A stretch of 64,000 bases of DNA from JBPOHE01 sp052035915 (GTDB lineage: Bacteria; Pseudomonadota; Gammaproteobacteria; Chromatiales; Chromatiaceae): assembly GCA_052035915.1 (NCBI GenBank), contig JBPOHE010000061.1:1-64000 (forward strand), given 5' to 3'. The notes beneath the pieces are model-generated. The model saw only the letters and a list, made by a program, of their open reading frames with translations, did not search any database and had not been told where the DNA came from. Shown here one piece after another: positions 37,676-46,697 of this stretch. The translations under genes and the position numbers were made by a program. Every line of letters starts with the position of its first letter. The first letter of the stretch is position 1.

Positions 37676-38173
37676 GTGAACCTGAGCTGGGTTGACTATA
37701 GCATTATCGGCGTGATCGCCCTCTCGGCGATCATCAGCTTGGTACGGGGCTTTGTACGCGAAGTGCTGTCTCTGGCGACCTGGGTGCTGGCCTTCTGGCT
37801 GGCGTTCGCCTTTTTCCGGGACTTTGCTGTAGTTCTCGAGCGCTGGATCAGCGTCCCTTCGGTGCGGCTGGGGGTCGCCTTCGGCGGGTTGCTGCTGGTT
37901 TGTCTGTTGATTGGCGGGATCATCGGCTATCTGGCGGGTCAACTGGTCGACAAAACCGGGCTTTCCGGCACCGACCGCCTCCTGGGCAGCTTTTTCGGCG
38001 TCGCCAGAGGGGTGATCCTGGTCTCCACCCTGGTGTTGCTGGCCGGACTCACCCCCTTTCCCAAGGATCATTGGTGGCAACAATCCGTGTTGATCCCCTA
38101 TTTCCAGGAGGTCGCGTTGTGGTTGAAGGGCCTTCTACCACCGGATATTGCTGCGAAGTTCACCTATAGCTGA
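37676..38173 (+). CDS. cvpA: CvpA family membrane protein
   Basis: 165 residues from GTG 37676. Four membrane helices are visible (YSIIGVIALSAIISLVRGFV, LATWVLAFWLAFAFF, LGVAFGGLLLVCLLIGGII, GVARGVILVSTLVLLAGL). The motif RGFVREVLSLATWVLAFW at 24-41 is the family signature. CvpA is needed for colicin V export and stress resistance in E. coli; its molecular role is unclear. It lies directly upstream of purF as in E. coli. Confidence 0.93.
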   Translation: MNLSWVDYSIIGVIALSAIISLVRGFVREVLSLATWVLAFWLAFAFFRDFAVVLERWISVPSVRLGVAFGGLLLVCLLIGGIIGYLAGQLVDKTGLSGTDRLLGSFFGVARGVILVSTLVLLAGLTPFPKDHWWQQSVLIPYFQEVALWLKGLLPPDIAAKFTYS

Positions 38174-38227
38174 GTCGCTGGACCCGGTTCGCCCAGGTCA
38201 AACCAGCCGAACAGCGGAGACCAGGCC

Positions 38228-39739
38228 ATGTGTGGGATTGTTGGTATCGTCGCAAAACAGCGGGTCAACCAATGGCTCTATGATGCCTTGTTGGTACTCC
38301 AGCACCGTGGGCAAGACGCCGCCGGGATCGTGACCTCGGCGGGCAACACCCTACATCTCCGGAAAGACCTGGGCCTGGTGCGGGACGTCTTTCGCACCCG
38401 GCACATGATCGACCTGCTGGGCAATATGGGCCTGGGTCATGTGCGTTACCCCACGGCCGGTTGCTCCAGCTCGGCCGAGGCCCAACCTTTCTACGTCAAT
38501 TCCCCCTACGGCATCACGCTGGCCCACAACGGCAACCTGACCAATGCCGCCCAGCTCAAGCAGGAACTCTTTCTCGACGACCTGCGCCACATCAACACCT
38601 CGTCCGACTCGGAGATCCTGCTCAACATCTTTGCCCATGAACTCCAGATCCTGGGTAAGCTGCGCATCGACGAGACGGATATCTTTCGCGCCATCGCCGG
38701 TGTGCATCGACGCTGCCGGGGCGGTTATGCGGTGGTCGCCATGATCCCCGGGCATGGCCTGATCGGCTTCCGTGATCCCCACGGCATTCGTCCCATCGTC
38801 TTCGGCCAGCGTCAGACCGAACTCGGCCCGGAATACATGATCGCCTCGGAAAGCGTCGCCCTGGATAGCCTGGGCTTCAAACTCATCCGCGACCTCGAAC
38901 CAGGCGAAGGGATATTCATCAGTGTCGACGGCGAACTCCATACCGCCCAGTGCGCCGAGCATCCCATCCATTCGCCCTGCATCTTCGAGTTCGTCTATTT
39001 CGCCCGCCCGGACACCATGATCGACGGCATCTCGGTCTACAAGGCGCGTAGCCGCATGGGGTCCCGTCTGGCGGAGAAGATCCTGCGCGAGAATCCCCAC
39101 CACGACATCGAGGTCGTCATCCCCATCCCGGACACCAGCCGCACCGCCGCCCTGGCCTTGGCCAACGTGCTGGGGGTCAAATACACCGAAGGCTTCGTCA
39201 AGAATCGCTACATCGGTCGCACCTTCATCATGCCCGGGCAGAAAATCCGCAAGCAGTCGGTGCGGCAGAAACTCAACGCCATCGGTCTCGACTTCCGGGG
39301 TAAAAACGTGCTGCTGGTGGATGACTCCATCGTTCGCGGCACCACCTCCCAGCAGATCATCCAGATGGCCCGGGAGGCTGGGGCACGCAAGGTCTACTTC
39401 GCCTCCGCCGCCCCGCCGGTGCGCTTCCCCAATGTCTACGGCATCGACATGCCGGACGCGGAAGAGCTGGTCGCCCATGGGCGTACCGTGGAAGAAGTAG
39501 CCAAAGAGATCGGCGCCGACTGGCTCGTCTATCAGGACCTGGAAGACCTCATCGCCGCGGTGCGCAAAGGTAATCAGCGCATTACCCGCTTCGACACCTC
39601 CTGTTTCAACGGCGACTATGTCACCGGCGACGTCAGTCAGGAATATCTCCACCACCTGGCCATCGAGCGTTGCGATTCCGCCAAGGAAGGCAAGGCCGCC
39701 CCGGCCCGGACCGGCATCGACCTGCCCAACACGGCCTGA
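38228..39739 (+). CDS. purF: Amidophosphoribosyltransferase
   Basis: 503 residues. Catalytic Cys follows the initiator ([11 protein letters not shown]), and [13 protein letters not shown] and HNGNLTN mark the glutaminase domain. The PRTase domain carries the PRPP loop [18 protein letters not shown]. No propeptide or 4Fe-4S ligand pattern of the Bacillus type is seen. It is the first step of purine synthesis. GGAG lies upstream, and metZ follows 26 bp downstream. Confidence 0.97.
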   Translation: MCGIVGIVAKQRVNQWLYDALLVLQHRGQDAAGIVTSAGNTLHLRKDLGLVRDVFRTRHMIDLLGNMGLGHVRYPTAGCSSSAEAQPFYVNSPYGITLAHNGNLTNAAQLKQELFLDDLRHINTSSDSEILLNIFAHELQILGKLRIDETDIFRAIAGVHRRCRGGYAVVAMIPGHGLIGFRDPHGIRPIVFGQRQTELGPEYMIASESVALDSLGFKLIRDLEPGEGIFISVDGELHTAQCAEHPIHSPCIFEFVYFARPDTMIDGISVYKARSRMGSRLAEKILRENPHHDIEVVIPIPDTSRTAALALANVLGVKYTEGFVKNRYIGRTFIMPGQKIRKQSVRQKLNAIGLDFRGKNVLLVDDSIVRGTTSQQIIQMAREAGARKVYFASAAPPVRFPNVYGIDMPDAEELVAHGRTVEEVAKEIGADWLVYQDLEDLIAAVRKGNQRITRFDTSCFNGDYVTGDVSQEYLHHLAIERCDSAKEGKAAPARTGIDLPNTA

Positions 39740-39765
39740 ACCAGGTCCGCCCCACTCCCACCACC

Positions 39766-40998
39766 ATGACCGATCCGAATCGCCCGAACGCCGATACCGG
39801 TCAGCTCCCCATCGAAGCGGAACCTTCCACGTGGGGACCGGCCACCCGCGCCATCCGCATCGGCCATGAGCGAAGCGCCGAAGGCGAACACAGCGAGCCG
39901 ATTTTCGCCACCTCCAGCTTCGTCTTCAGTAGCGCGGCCGAGGCCGCCGGACGCTTTTCCGGTGAACTCAACGGCAATATCTACGCCCGTTTCACCAACC
40001 CGACGGTGGCGGCCTTCGAGCAACGTCTGGCGGCGCTGGAGGGAGGGGAGGCCTGTGTGGCCACCGCCTCGGGCATGGCGGCCATTTTCGCGCTCTGTGT
40101 CGGCTTGCTCAAAACCGGGGATCACCTCGTCTCGTCCCGGGCCATCTTCGGCACCACCACGGTGCTCTTTACCAAGTACCTGAGCCGATTCGGCATCCAG
40201 ACCAGCTTCGTCGATCTTACCGATCTCGAGGCCTGGGAAGGGGCGATCCGGCCCGAAACCCGGTTGCTCTTTCTCGAAACCCCCTCCAACCCCCTCACCG
40301 AGATCGCCGACATTCCCGCCTTGGCCAGCCTCGCTCAGGCCCATGGCTGTCTCCTGGTGGTGGACAACTGCTTCTGCACCCCAGCCCTGCAACGACCACT
40401 CGAATTGGGGGCGGATCTGGTGGTGCACTCGGCGACCAAATACCTGGATGGCCAGGGGCGCTGCCTCGGTGGTGCCGTGGTCGGCGACCGTAAACTGGTC
40501 GGCGAGGAGGTGTTCGGCGTCCTGCGCACCACGGGTCCCAGTCTGAGCCCCTTCAATGCCTGGGTGTTTCTCAAGGGGTTGGAGACCCTCCATCTGCGCA
40601 TGACGGCCCATTCCCGCAACGCCCTGGCCCTGGCCCGGTGGTTAAGTCGGCAGTCGGGGGTGACCCGGATCTTCTACCCAGGCCTGGAAAGCCATCCGCA
40701 ATACGACCTGGCCCAACGGCAGCAATCCGCGTCCGGCGGGATCCTCGCCTTCGAGGTGGCGGGTGGGCAAAGCGCCGCCTGGCGGCTCATCGACCAGACC
40801 CGGATGCTTTCCATCACCGCCAACCTCGGCGACACCAAGACCACCATCACCCATCCAGCGACCACCACCCACGGCCGTTTGACCCCTGCCGAGCGGGCGT
40901 CCGCCGGTATCAGTGACGGCCTCATCCGTATCGCGGTGGGATTGGAAGACATCGAGGACATCCAGGCCGATCTCGCCGCCGGGCTGAGTCAGTCCTGA
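39766..40998 (+). CDS. metZ: O-succinylhomoserine sulfhydrylase
   Basis: 410 residues from ATG 39766 (MTDPNRPNADTGQLPIE); the reading frame extends upstream into purF but that part is not homologous. It is of the Cys/Met metabolism PLP family: PLP Lys in HSATKYLDGQGRCLGG, ATASGMAAIFALC, NPLTEIADIPALA and TITHPATTTHGRLTP. It makes homocysteine directly from O-succinylhomoserine and sulfide. The purF-metZ adjacency of Pseudomonas argues for MetZ rather than MetB. It relies on the asd product upstream in the same region and feeds MetH. Confidence 0.94.
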   Translation: MTDPNRPNADTGQLPIEAEPSTWGPATRAIRIGHERSAEGEHSEPIFATSSFVFSSAAEAAGRFSGELNGNIYARFTNPTVAAFEQRLAALEGGEACVATASGMAAIFALCVGLLKTGDHLVSSRAIFGTTTVLFTKYLSRFGIQTSFVDLTDLEAWEGAIRPETRLLFLETPSNPLTEIADIPALASLAQAHGCLLVVDNCFCTPALQRPLELGADLVVHSATKYLDGQGRCLGGAVVGDRKLVGEEVFGVLRTTGPSLSPFNAWVFLKGLETLHLRMTAHSRNALALARWLSRQSGVTRIFYPGLESHPQYDLAQRQQSASGGILAFEVAGGQSAAWRLIDQTRMLSITANLGDTKTTITHPATTTHGRLTPAERASAGISDGLIRIAVGLEDIEDIQADLAAGLSQS

Positions 40999-41017
40999 TT
41001 CCGTTCGCCCCGTCGCC

Positions 41018-41599
41018 ATGGAAGCGATTAAACCCCGGGAAAAATGGAACCAACGCCATGCCCTGACCCGAGGCAGCGGCCAAGCCGCCCGGGTCCTCAG
41101 CGACAACCTGCATCTGCTGCCGCGACAGGGCGAGGCCCTGGATCTCGCCTGCGGCCTCGGAGCCAACGCCCTGCTGCTGGCCGAACTCGGGCTCCATACC
41201 ACCGCCTGGGATATCTCCGATCTCGCCATCGCCCGACTGCGCCAGGAAGCCCAAGGCCGCCATTTGCCCCTCAACGCCGAGAGCCGCGACATTCTCGCCG
41301 AGCCACCGCCACCACGGGCTTACGATGTGATCATGGTGAGCCATTTCCTCAGTCGGGATCTCATCCCCCGGCTGATCGCCGCCTTGCGTCCGGGTGGCCT
41401 GGTGTTCTATCAGACCTTCACCCTCGCGCGGCTGACCGAGCGGGGTCCAACCAACCCCGAGATGCGTCTGGCCGAGAACGAACTGCTCAGGCTCTTTGGT
41501 GGGCTGCGTCTGCGCTACTACCGCGAGGACAGCGCCTGCGGCGATCCCCAATCCGGACTCAGGGATCTGGCGGCGCTGGTGGCGCAACGTCAGGACTAA
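41018..41599 (+). CDS. Class I SAM-dependent methyltransferase
   Basis: 193 residues. Motif I ALDLACGLGANALLLAELG (about 42-60) binds SAM, followed by TTAWDISDLAIARLRQEA and a post-motif segment DVIMVSHFLSRDLIPRLIAALRPGGLVFYQTF. This resembles small TehB/UbiE-like methyltransferases; the substrate cannot be read from sequence. The start at 41018 overlaps no other gene and lies 19 bp after metZ. It is last in the plus-strand series. Confidence 0.85.
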   Translation: MEAIKPREKWNQRHALTRGSGQAARVLSDNLHLLPRQGEALDLACGLGANALLLAELGLHTTAWDISDLAIARLRQEAQGRHLPLNAESRDILAEPPPPRAYDVIMVSHFLSRDLIPRLIAALRPGGLVFYQTFTLARLTERGPTNPEMRLAENELLRLFGGLRLRYYREDSACGDPQSGLRDLAALVAQRQD

Positions 41600-41617
41600 C
41601 GCGCTGGCGGAAAGGCC

Positions 41618-41965
41618 TCAGGGATCCGCGACCCGGGGTTCGTCCGCCTCTGGATTCACCACCCCGAAACTGGCCGGGATACGGGCATAGAACACCCTGA
41701 GCTTCTCCCGCCGCAGCAACTCCAGCAATTGGCGGGACTCCGCCTCGGTGACGATGAACTCCACCTCCACCGCCAGATCCCCGGCCAGCTCGAAGAAGTG
41801 ATTCTCCTGCAGATGACGGTGGTGACCAAACCCGGCCATCGCCCGGAAGGCGGTGCCGCCCCGGATGCCCAGCTTGTTGGCCTGGTCGAGCAGCCACTCC
41901 CAGGCCAGGCGGCGATGACAACGTTGGTTTTCGTGCAGATAAAACCTCAGAAAACAGCCTTCCAT
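41618..41965 (-). CDS. DUF190 family protein
   Basis: 115 residues. MEGCFLRFYLHENQRCHRRLAWEWLL and GIRGGTAFRAMAGFG are the DUF190 signature, and the fold is expected to be PII-like. Homologs are commonly encoded next to crcB and thought to be linked to fluoride export. Here a copy of the 118 bp element separates it from crcB. GGGAAGA precedes the ATG. The C-terminus NPEADEPRVADP is variable. Confidence 0.9.
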   Translation of the reverse strand: MEGCFLRFYLHENQRCHRRLAWEWLLDQANKLGIRGGTAFRAMAGFGHHRHLQENHFFELAGDLAVEVEFIVTEAESRQLLELLRREKLRVFYARIPASFGVVNPEADEPRVADP

Positions 41966-42052
41966 CTTGTCTTCCCGTTCGGCGTGAAGGAACTCATATC
42001 AATTCCTGCCGGGTTTCCCCTGATCGGTGTAAGCGGAACGCTCATCGAGGCT

Positions 42053-42170
42053 CCGGGCCTGGGTGCTTTGGGCCGGATATTTGTTCTATTTTGAAGAACA
42101 ATTTCGGCTTTTATCTGCATATTGTTCTCAATAAAAGAACAAAAATTGGCCATTTTCAGTCGATGCCCGG
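42053..42170 (+). mobile_element. Dispersed 118 bp palindromic element, copy C
   Basis: This is the best-preserved copy. The left end GGCTCCGGGCCTGGGTGCTTTGG and the right end CAGTCGATGCCCGGAGCC form terminal inverted repeats that extend four bases beyond CCGGGC. Inside are TTGTTCTATTTTGAAGAACAA and TTGTTCTCAATAAAAGAACAA. It lies between crcB and the DUF190 gene, so it probably separates genes that would otherwise be adjacent. Confidence 0.8.
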
Positions 42171-42233
42171 AGCCACGAATCCGCCCGACCACTCGGAAGT
42201 CCAGACTGTATTCAGACAGGGGAGCCGACTCAC

Positions 42234-42620
42234 TCATGCCGCCCCCCTGATCCAGGCCAGGGTGGCGATGCCGGCAAAGGTCATGAATACCGACCCCAGC
42301 ACATGCCCGGCGACAGCGAGCAGCGCCCAGGAGAGCTGCCCCTGTTGCAGCAGGGTAAAGATCTCGGCGGAAAAGGTGGAAAAGGTGGTCAGACCGCCGC
42401 AAAACCCCGTGATCACCAACAACCGCCACTCCGGGGCCAGACCCGGCAGGGCGGAGAACAGGCCTATGGCCAAGCCGATGATATAGGCCCCCAGCAGATT
42501 GGCGACCAGGGTCCCCGGTGGGAGGCTGGGGAAGAGGGCGTTCAGTTTCAAACCCAGGAACCAGCGCAACCAGGCGCCGAGGGCGGCCCCCAGGGCGATG
42601 GCGACCAGGGATTTCCACAT
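42234..42620 (-). CDS. crcB: Fluoride channel CrcB (Fluc)
   Basis: 128 residues with four membrane helices. The family motifs [27 protein letters not shown] (pore Asn) and [13 protein letters not shown] (central Na+ site and Phe box) are intact. Fluc proteins work as antiparallel dimers that leak toxic fluoride out. AGGAG lies six bases upstream. I saw no clear crcB-motif riboswitch in the 109 bp leader. Confidence 0.95.
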   Translation of the reverse strand: MWKSLVAIALGAALGAWLRWFLGLKLNALFPSLPPGTLVANLLGAYIIGLAIGLFSALPGLAPEWRLLVITGFCGGLTTFSTFSAEIFTLLQQGQLSWALLAVAGHVLGSVFMTFAGIATLAWIRGAA

Positions 42621-42729
42621 TAGAGGCTCCTCTCAGGGATGCCGATCCCAGGGGCCGCCAGGCCGGCTTCCTCTGTCAGCGCGATAAGACCCCGAGAAGC
42701 CAGGGTTGGCCCCCTGCGGGCGATCCACG

Positions 42730-44673
42730 TCAGCCCGCGGACAGGCCATCATCATCCGGATCTTCTTCCGTTGTGGTGACGCCCGCCGTGGCTTGAAAAG
42801 ACAAGCCGAAGCGCTGGGATAGCCGGTCGATCAAGATTCTGCTCTCCGTTTCCAGACGGGCGATCTCCTCATCGAGGGCGGGCAGATCGCCGTCAAATTC
42901 GGTGAGCCGGACGCGCAGTCTATATTCCTTGCCGTCGTCCAATTGGGCCTGGATCGCCACCACCCCCTGGCCGCGTCCGGTCTCGCCAGCATCGGGAGAG
43001 GATCGGCTCGGCCGGAGGACATTGATCGAGGGGGCAAAGGACAAGCTCAGCAGTCTGGCCGCATGTTGGGCGAACCAGGTCTCGCACGCCTCCGGGGTTA
43101 TCCCCGTCTCCCTCCAGAGCCGGTCCCGGGAGTAGTTCACCCGGGAGAACCTCTGCCGCAGAAACTCCTTGTCCAGAAAGGAAAACAGCGCCCCCGCCTT
43201 GGGTCCCTGGTCCTTGTCGAAGAGGGCGCGGTAGATCGCCTGGAAGGCCTGGAGCTGTTCGATCGGGATGGAACGGGCGGTATCGAAGATGAAGCGCTGA
43301 TATTCCTCATCGCTCGGCTCGCCGGTTGGAAAGTGATCGCCCAGGGCGCGCAGAAAGGCGCGTTGGGTCTCGCTCAAATGGGAGATCGAAGCCGGGGGTT
43401 CCAGCCGGAGTTCGTAGCGGCTCTCCTCGGTGGCGAAATGCTCCATCCAATAGCGGGCGGAGGCGATGCGCTTGCGGAGATTGTCCTTGTCCGCCGCATT
43501 CAATCCGCCCTCGACCCGCCGCTCGACCTCGGCCTCGATATCGAGATGGGGGATCTGCAACAAGGCCGTCAACAACTGGAAACCGACCGGATGATAGGCG
43601 ATGGAATCCGGCGTTACCTCGATCATGGCGAGGGTCTTGTGCTGCTCCTCGTTGGCCCGTCCGGTCAAACAGGATTCGACCAGCCGGTCATGTTCGTTGT
43701 AGAGCTTGACCACATAATCGAAATCGGTGGAGAAATTCACCGCCTTCTTCGGCGGGGTCTTGATCATGAGGAAGCGCAGGATCTCCGGCGGCAACAGATC
43801 GGCCATCTCCCGCGCCGCGGTGCCGATCCCCTTGGAGGAACTCATCTTGGCGCCGCTCACCAGGAAAAACTCGTAGGGGACGTTCAAGGGGGGGCGTTCA
43901 CCGAAGATCCCCTCCAGACAGGCGGCGGCCACGTCCCGGGAGCCGCCTTTGGTGCAGTGGTCCTTGCCCGCGCCCTCGATGGTGATCCCCAGGCTGTGCC
44001 ACTTGGCCACCCACTCCAGTTTCCAGGGCAGTTTACCCCGGCCGTCGAAGGGAGAGACCCGCCCGCGATGGCCACAGCCCTTGGCCCAGGACACCAGATC
44101 GGGCTTGCATGCATAGGTGACTTCCTGGCCGTCATAGTCGGTCACCTCGGTGGTGCCGATCTTGCCGCAGTGCTCGCACACCACCTGGAAGGGGAGCCAG
44201 TCGGGCGGTCGGATCGCATGGCTCACCTCCGCATAGACCCGGCGCACCACCTCGGCCTTCCTGAGGATGGCGTCGATGGCCTCGTTGAAGCGTCCCGAGC
44301 GATAGACATCGCGTAGGCGATAGATCTCGGCGCCCACCCCCAGCTCGGTAAAGAGGCCGAGAAATTCGGCGATATAGTGATCGGCGAGATCGCTGGCCTT
44401 GGAGGTGGCCGGCGCCGGGATGTTGCATAAGGGATGCCCCATATAGTCCCGCACCCAGGGTTCGGCGTCCGCCGGCAACCCATCCAGGGGATCGAAGTCG
44501 TCGATCCCATAGAGGTAGCGGCTCTCCATCCCCTTGGCCTGGAGGGCCCGATAGATGGCATCGTGGATCAATACCCCGCGCAACGAACCCACATGGACCC
44601 GCCCGGAGGGGGTCTTGGAGTCATTGACGATCTGCGGGCCGGTCAGCCCCGCGATGATTTGCTCATTCCACAT
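42730..44673 (-). CDS. lysK: Class I lysyl-tRNA synthetase
   Basis: 647 residues. The class I nucleotide-binding signature is seen as PSGRVHVGSLRG (HIGH-like) near the N-terminus and KMSSSKG after residue 275. A Cys cluster CEHCGKIG...YACKPD...GCGHRG is a zinc-binding insertion typical of archaeal-type LysRS. The C-terminal alpha-bundle follows, and then an extension of about 100 residues (SFAPSINVLRP... DDGLSAG) beyond the usual 520-550. Most gammaproteobacteria use the unrelated class II LysS/LysU instead, so this gene is unusual. No lysS is seen in this window. The start ATG has only a weak AAGAG upstream. Confidence 0.93.
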   Translation of the reverse strand: MWNEQIIAGLTGPQIVNDSKTPSGRVHVGSLRGVLIHDAIYRALQAKGMESRYLYGIDDFDPLDGLPADAEPWVRDYMGHPLCNIPAPATSKASDLADHYIAEFLGLFTELGVGAEIYRLRDVYRSGRFNEAIDAILRKAEVVRRVYAEVSHAIRPPDWLPFQVVCEHCGKIGTTEVTDYDGQEVTYACKPDLVSWAKGCGHRGRVSPFDGRGKLPWKLEWVAKWHSLGITIEGAGKDHCTKGGSRDVAAACLEGIFGERPPLNVPYEFFLVSGAKMSSSKGIGTAAREMADLLPPEILRFLMIKTPPKKAVNFSTDFDYVVKLYNEHDRLVESCLTGRANEEQHKTLAMIEVTPDSIAYHPVGFQLLTALLQIPHLDIEAEVERRVEGGLNAADKDNLRKRIASARYWMEHFATEESRYELRLEPPASISHLSETQRAFLRALGDHFPTGEPSDEEYQRFIFDTARSIPIEQLQAFQAIYRALFDKDQGPKAGALFSFLDKEFLRQRFSRVNYSRDRLWRETGITPEACETWFAQHAARLLSLSFAPSINVLRPSRSSPDAGETGRGQGVVAIQAQLDDGKEYRLRVRLTEFDGDLPALDEEIARLETESRILIDRLSQRFGLSFQATAGVTTTEEDPDDDGLSAG

Positions 44674-44847
44674 AGGTTCACTCTTTTGTCTCGATCTGGC
44701 TCGGGCTGGCGGGGCAAAGCCAAGCGGGGAAAAACTCCAGTCTCCTCAGCGCCCAAATGACCAGGGCGGCCTCATGTCCTGGTCGTCCCCCCTGGTAAGG
44801 AGGGAGGATTCTAAATCGGCGATACTTGGGTCCACCAGCCCCGACTT

Positions 44848-44876
44848 CCCCTCCGGCGCCAAGGGGGCCGGAGGGG
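44848..44876. terminator. Strong hairpin downstream of the BPSS1780-type gene
   Basis: CCCCTCCGG (44848-44856) pairs with CCGGAGGGG (44868-44876). It follows the stop codon of the minus-strand membrane-protein gene by about 65 bases, before lysK. No T-run follows, so factor-independent termination is uncertain. The rest of the 267 bp gap shows no gene. Confidence 0.4.
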
Positions 44877-44940
44877 ATAAGCAACCAGCCTTATCCATCC
44901 TGGGGCTGGCGCCCGGGGACGCCTTCGGGGTCAGGGCGGA

Positions 44941-46245
44941 TCAGAGGGTATCTTCCACCTCATAGAAGATGTTGCGATAGGAGGCATAGATGGAGGCGCT
45001 GAGCACAGGGATCATCACGATGAGTCCGAGACCGAAAGGCAGGCTCGCCACGAGGAGGAAGACGAAGGCCAGGAGACCATAGACCAGGAAGGACAGTATA
45101 TTCTTGGCGCAGCCGATGAGACTGTACTTCATGGCGCTGAATGGCCCCATGCCATCCAGGGCGATCAGCGCCGGAGCGAACCAGGTCGCCATGGCCAGGG
45201 GGATGAGAAGGGCAAAGAGTACCAGCAACGGCAACAAGACCCCCTGAAGGGTGAAGCCGAGATCCTCTGGAGTAGGATGATGGCCCGGAGTCTGGGCCAT
45301 CATGGCGAGTTCCGGCGCGAAGGACCCCATCAGCAAGGTCATGGCCAGCAGGCTGATGAGAACAGCCGCCGCCAGATAGATGAGCCCCAGGAGCAGTAGT
45401 TGTCCCCAGTTGGCGGAAAAACCGGCGAAGAGGTGGGAAACGCTGAAGTTCTCCCCCTGTTCCTGGGCCTGGGCGCCTATCATGAGCCCCCCCATGAGGA
45501 TGGGGGAAATCAGCGCAAAGGCGAGTCCCCCGACCACAGGGATGAATTCCAACAGGATGGCGATGCCGAGGAAGGCGATCTGGGCCAGGATCCAGCTTCC
45601 GGGATTGGCCCGGAAGTGCTGAAAGCCACCGCGGATCCAGCTCCAGCCCCGACCCGCCGCCACCCGCACCGGCCCGGTCATTTCCCCCAGCTCATGGACG
45701 CCGGTGGCGAGGCTGGCCGTGGGGGTGGCATAGGGATTCTCCGGCCGTGCCGCTTCCTCCGCCTTGCCGTTCGGGGCTGGGGCTTGGGCTTGGGGTTCCT
45801 CGCTCCGTAACGATTGCCTGGCCAGGTATCTGGAGATGAGAATGCCGCAATCCAGGCAGTTATCCCCCTCGATTCGGCTGGAACCGCATTTGGGGCAGGA
45901 GGCTAGCGGTGGCGCCGATGGATCTTGGCGGGCCACAGCTCCCTTGTCCTCGATGGGCACCAGGGAGAGATCGAGCTTCTTTTTCAGGCCATCGACCCCG
46001 GCCAGGGGCTGCTCGACAGGGTCCAGGCGGACCAATAGGCCGATGTTCTCCAAGGCCTCGCAGTAACCGCGCCCCTTCTCCAGGTCGATCCCCTTTTTCA
46101 GGGTGACCTCCCGGCCTGCCCGGGCAAGCTGTCTTGCCTGTTCCTCGCCGCTGTTGAAGAGTCGACAGAAGGCGGCGACGAATTCCGCCTCGTCCGTTCC
46201 CGGGCGCAGATACCCGGTAAAAACCAAATTAAAGCGATTTTCCAT
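44941..46245 (-). CDS. BPSS1780-like integral membrane protein with an internal zinc ribbon
   Basis: 434 residues from ATG 46245, with GGGGGAG upstream. The N-terminal 110 residues (NRFNLVFTGYLRPGTDEAEFVAAF) resemble a small soluble domain. A CPKC...NCLDCG zinc ribbon follows at about 120-140, then a linker and the BPSS1780-type region with about six membrane helices (RGWSWIRGGFQHFRANPGSW, FLGIAILLEFIPVVGG, LLLGLIYLAAAVLISLLAM, LFALLIPLAMATW, ILSFLVYGLLAFVFLLVA). Function of the family is unknown. The zinc ribbon inserted between the two parts looks like an added module. Confidence 0.8.
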   Translation of the reverse strand: MENRFNLVFTGYLRPGTDEAEFVAAFCRLFNSGEEQARQLARAGREVTLKKGIDLEKGRGYCEALENIGLLVRLDPVEQPLAGVDGLKKKLDLSLVPIEDKGAVARQDPSAPPLASCPKCGSSRIEGDNCLDCGILISRYLARQSLRSEEPQAQAPAPNGKAEEAARPENPYATPTASLATGVHELGEMTGPVRVAAGRGWSWIRGGFQHFRANPGSWILAQIAFLGIAILLEFIPVVGGLAFALISPILMGGLMIGAQAQEQGENFSVSHLFAGFSANWGQLLLLGLIYLAAAVLISLLAMTLLMGSFAPELAMMAQTPGHHPTPEDLGFTLQGVLLPLLVLFALLIPLAMATWFAPALIALDGMGPFSAMKYSLIGCAKNILSFLVYGLLAFVFLLVASLPFGLGLIVMIPVLSASIYASYRNIFYEVEDTL

Positions 46246-46282
46246 AACGAACTCCCCCAAGTCGCTCACCAGGCCTAGATGA

Positions 46283-46364
46283 ATGTCGCCCCAGACTCGT
46301 CCTGGTTCGGGTGTCCCATGTGGCCTCGTTGTCGCCCGAACACAGGCCGCCTTGAAGGCGACAT
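46283..46364. other. Gap before epmB with an 8 bp inverted repeat
   Basis: The 450 bp between the membrane-protein gene and epmB has no gene I can support. ATGTCGCC (46283-46290) and GGCGACAT (46357-46364) form a widely spaced dyad of unknown meaning. No tRNA-like fold was recognised. Confidence 0.3.
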
Positions 46365-46697
46365 CCTAATCCGAAAGTTCCCAATTATCCTGTTCCCGCT
46401 AGCGGAATTCCGCGCATCATCAAGAAAAATCCGCTCGAAGCCAATGCCATCCCGCAGCACGACGGCAGAGGATTGCACCTGATCTCCATCCGTCGACCTG
46501 ATTGGGCCAGACCGATACCGCCCGGAAATGCCTGGCGAGATCCTCGGCCTGCCTTCCTCTCTCCACTCCTGTTCACCATCAGCGCCCGGAGCCGCGGCGC
46601 TCCAGCCGACAGGGCTGCGGTTATGAAACATATTCGACCCGGCCCGGGGACATGAGAAACTCCACGCATCGGTTTCTTATGCGTCATCCAGAGTACG

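Noticed and set aside
42621..42729. A possible fluoride riboswitch before crcB
   Set aside because: The conserved pseudoknot bases of the crcB motif could not be found in the leader on the minus strand.
46385..46687. A 100-residue minus-strand frame upstream of epmB
   Set aside because: No ribosome site, no recognisable domain, and irregular composition.
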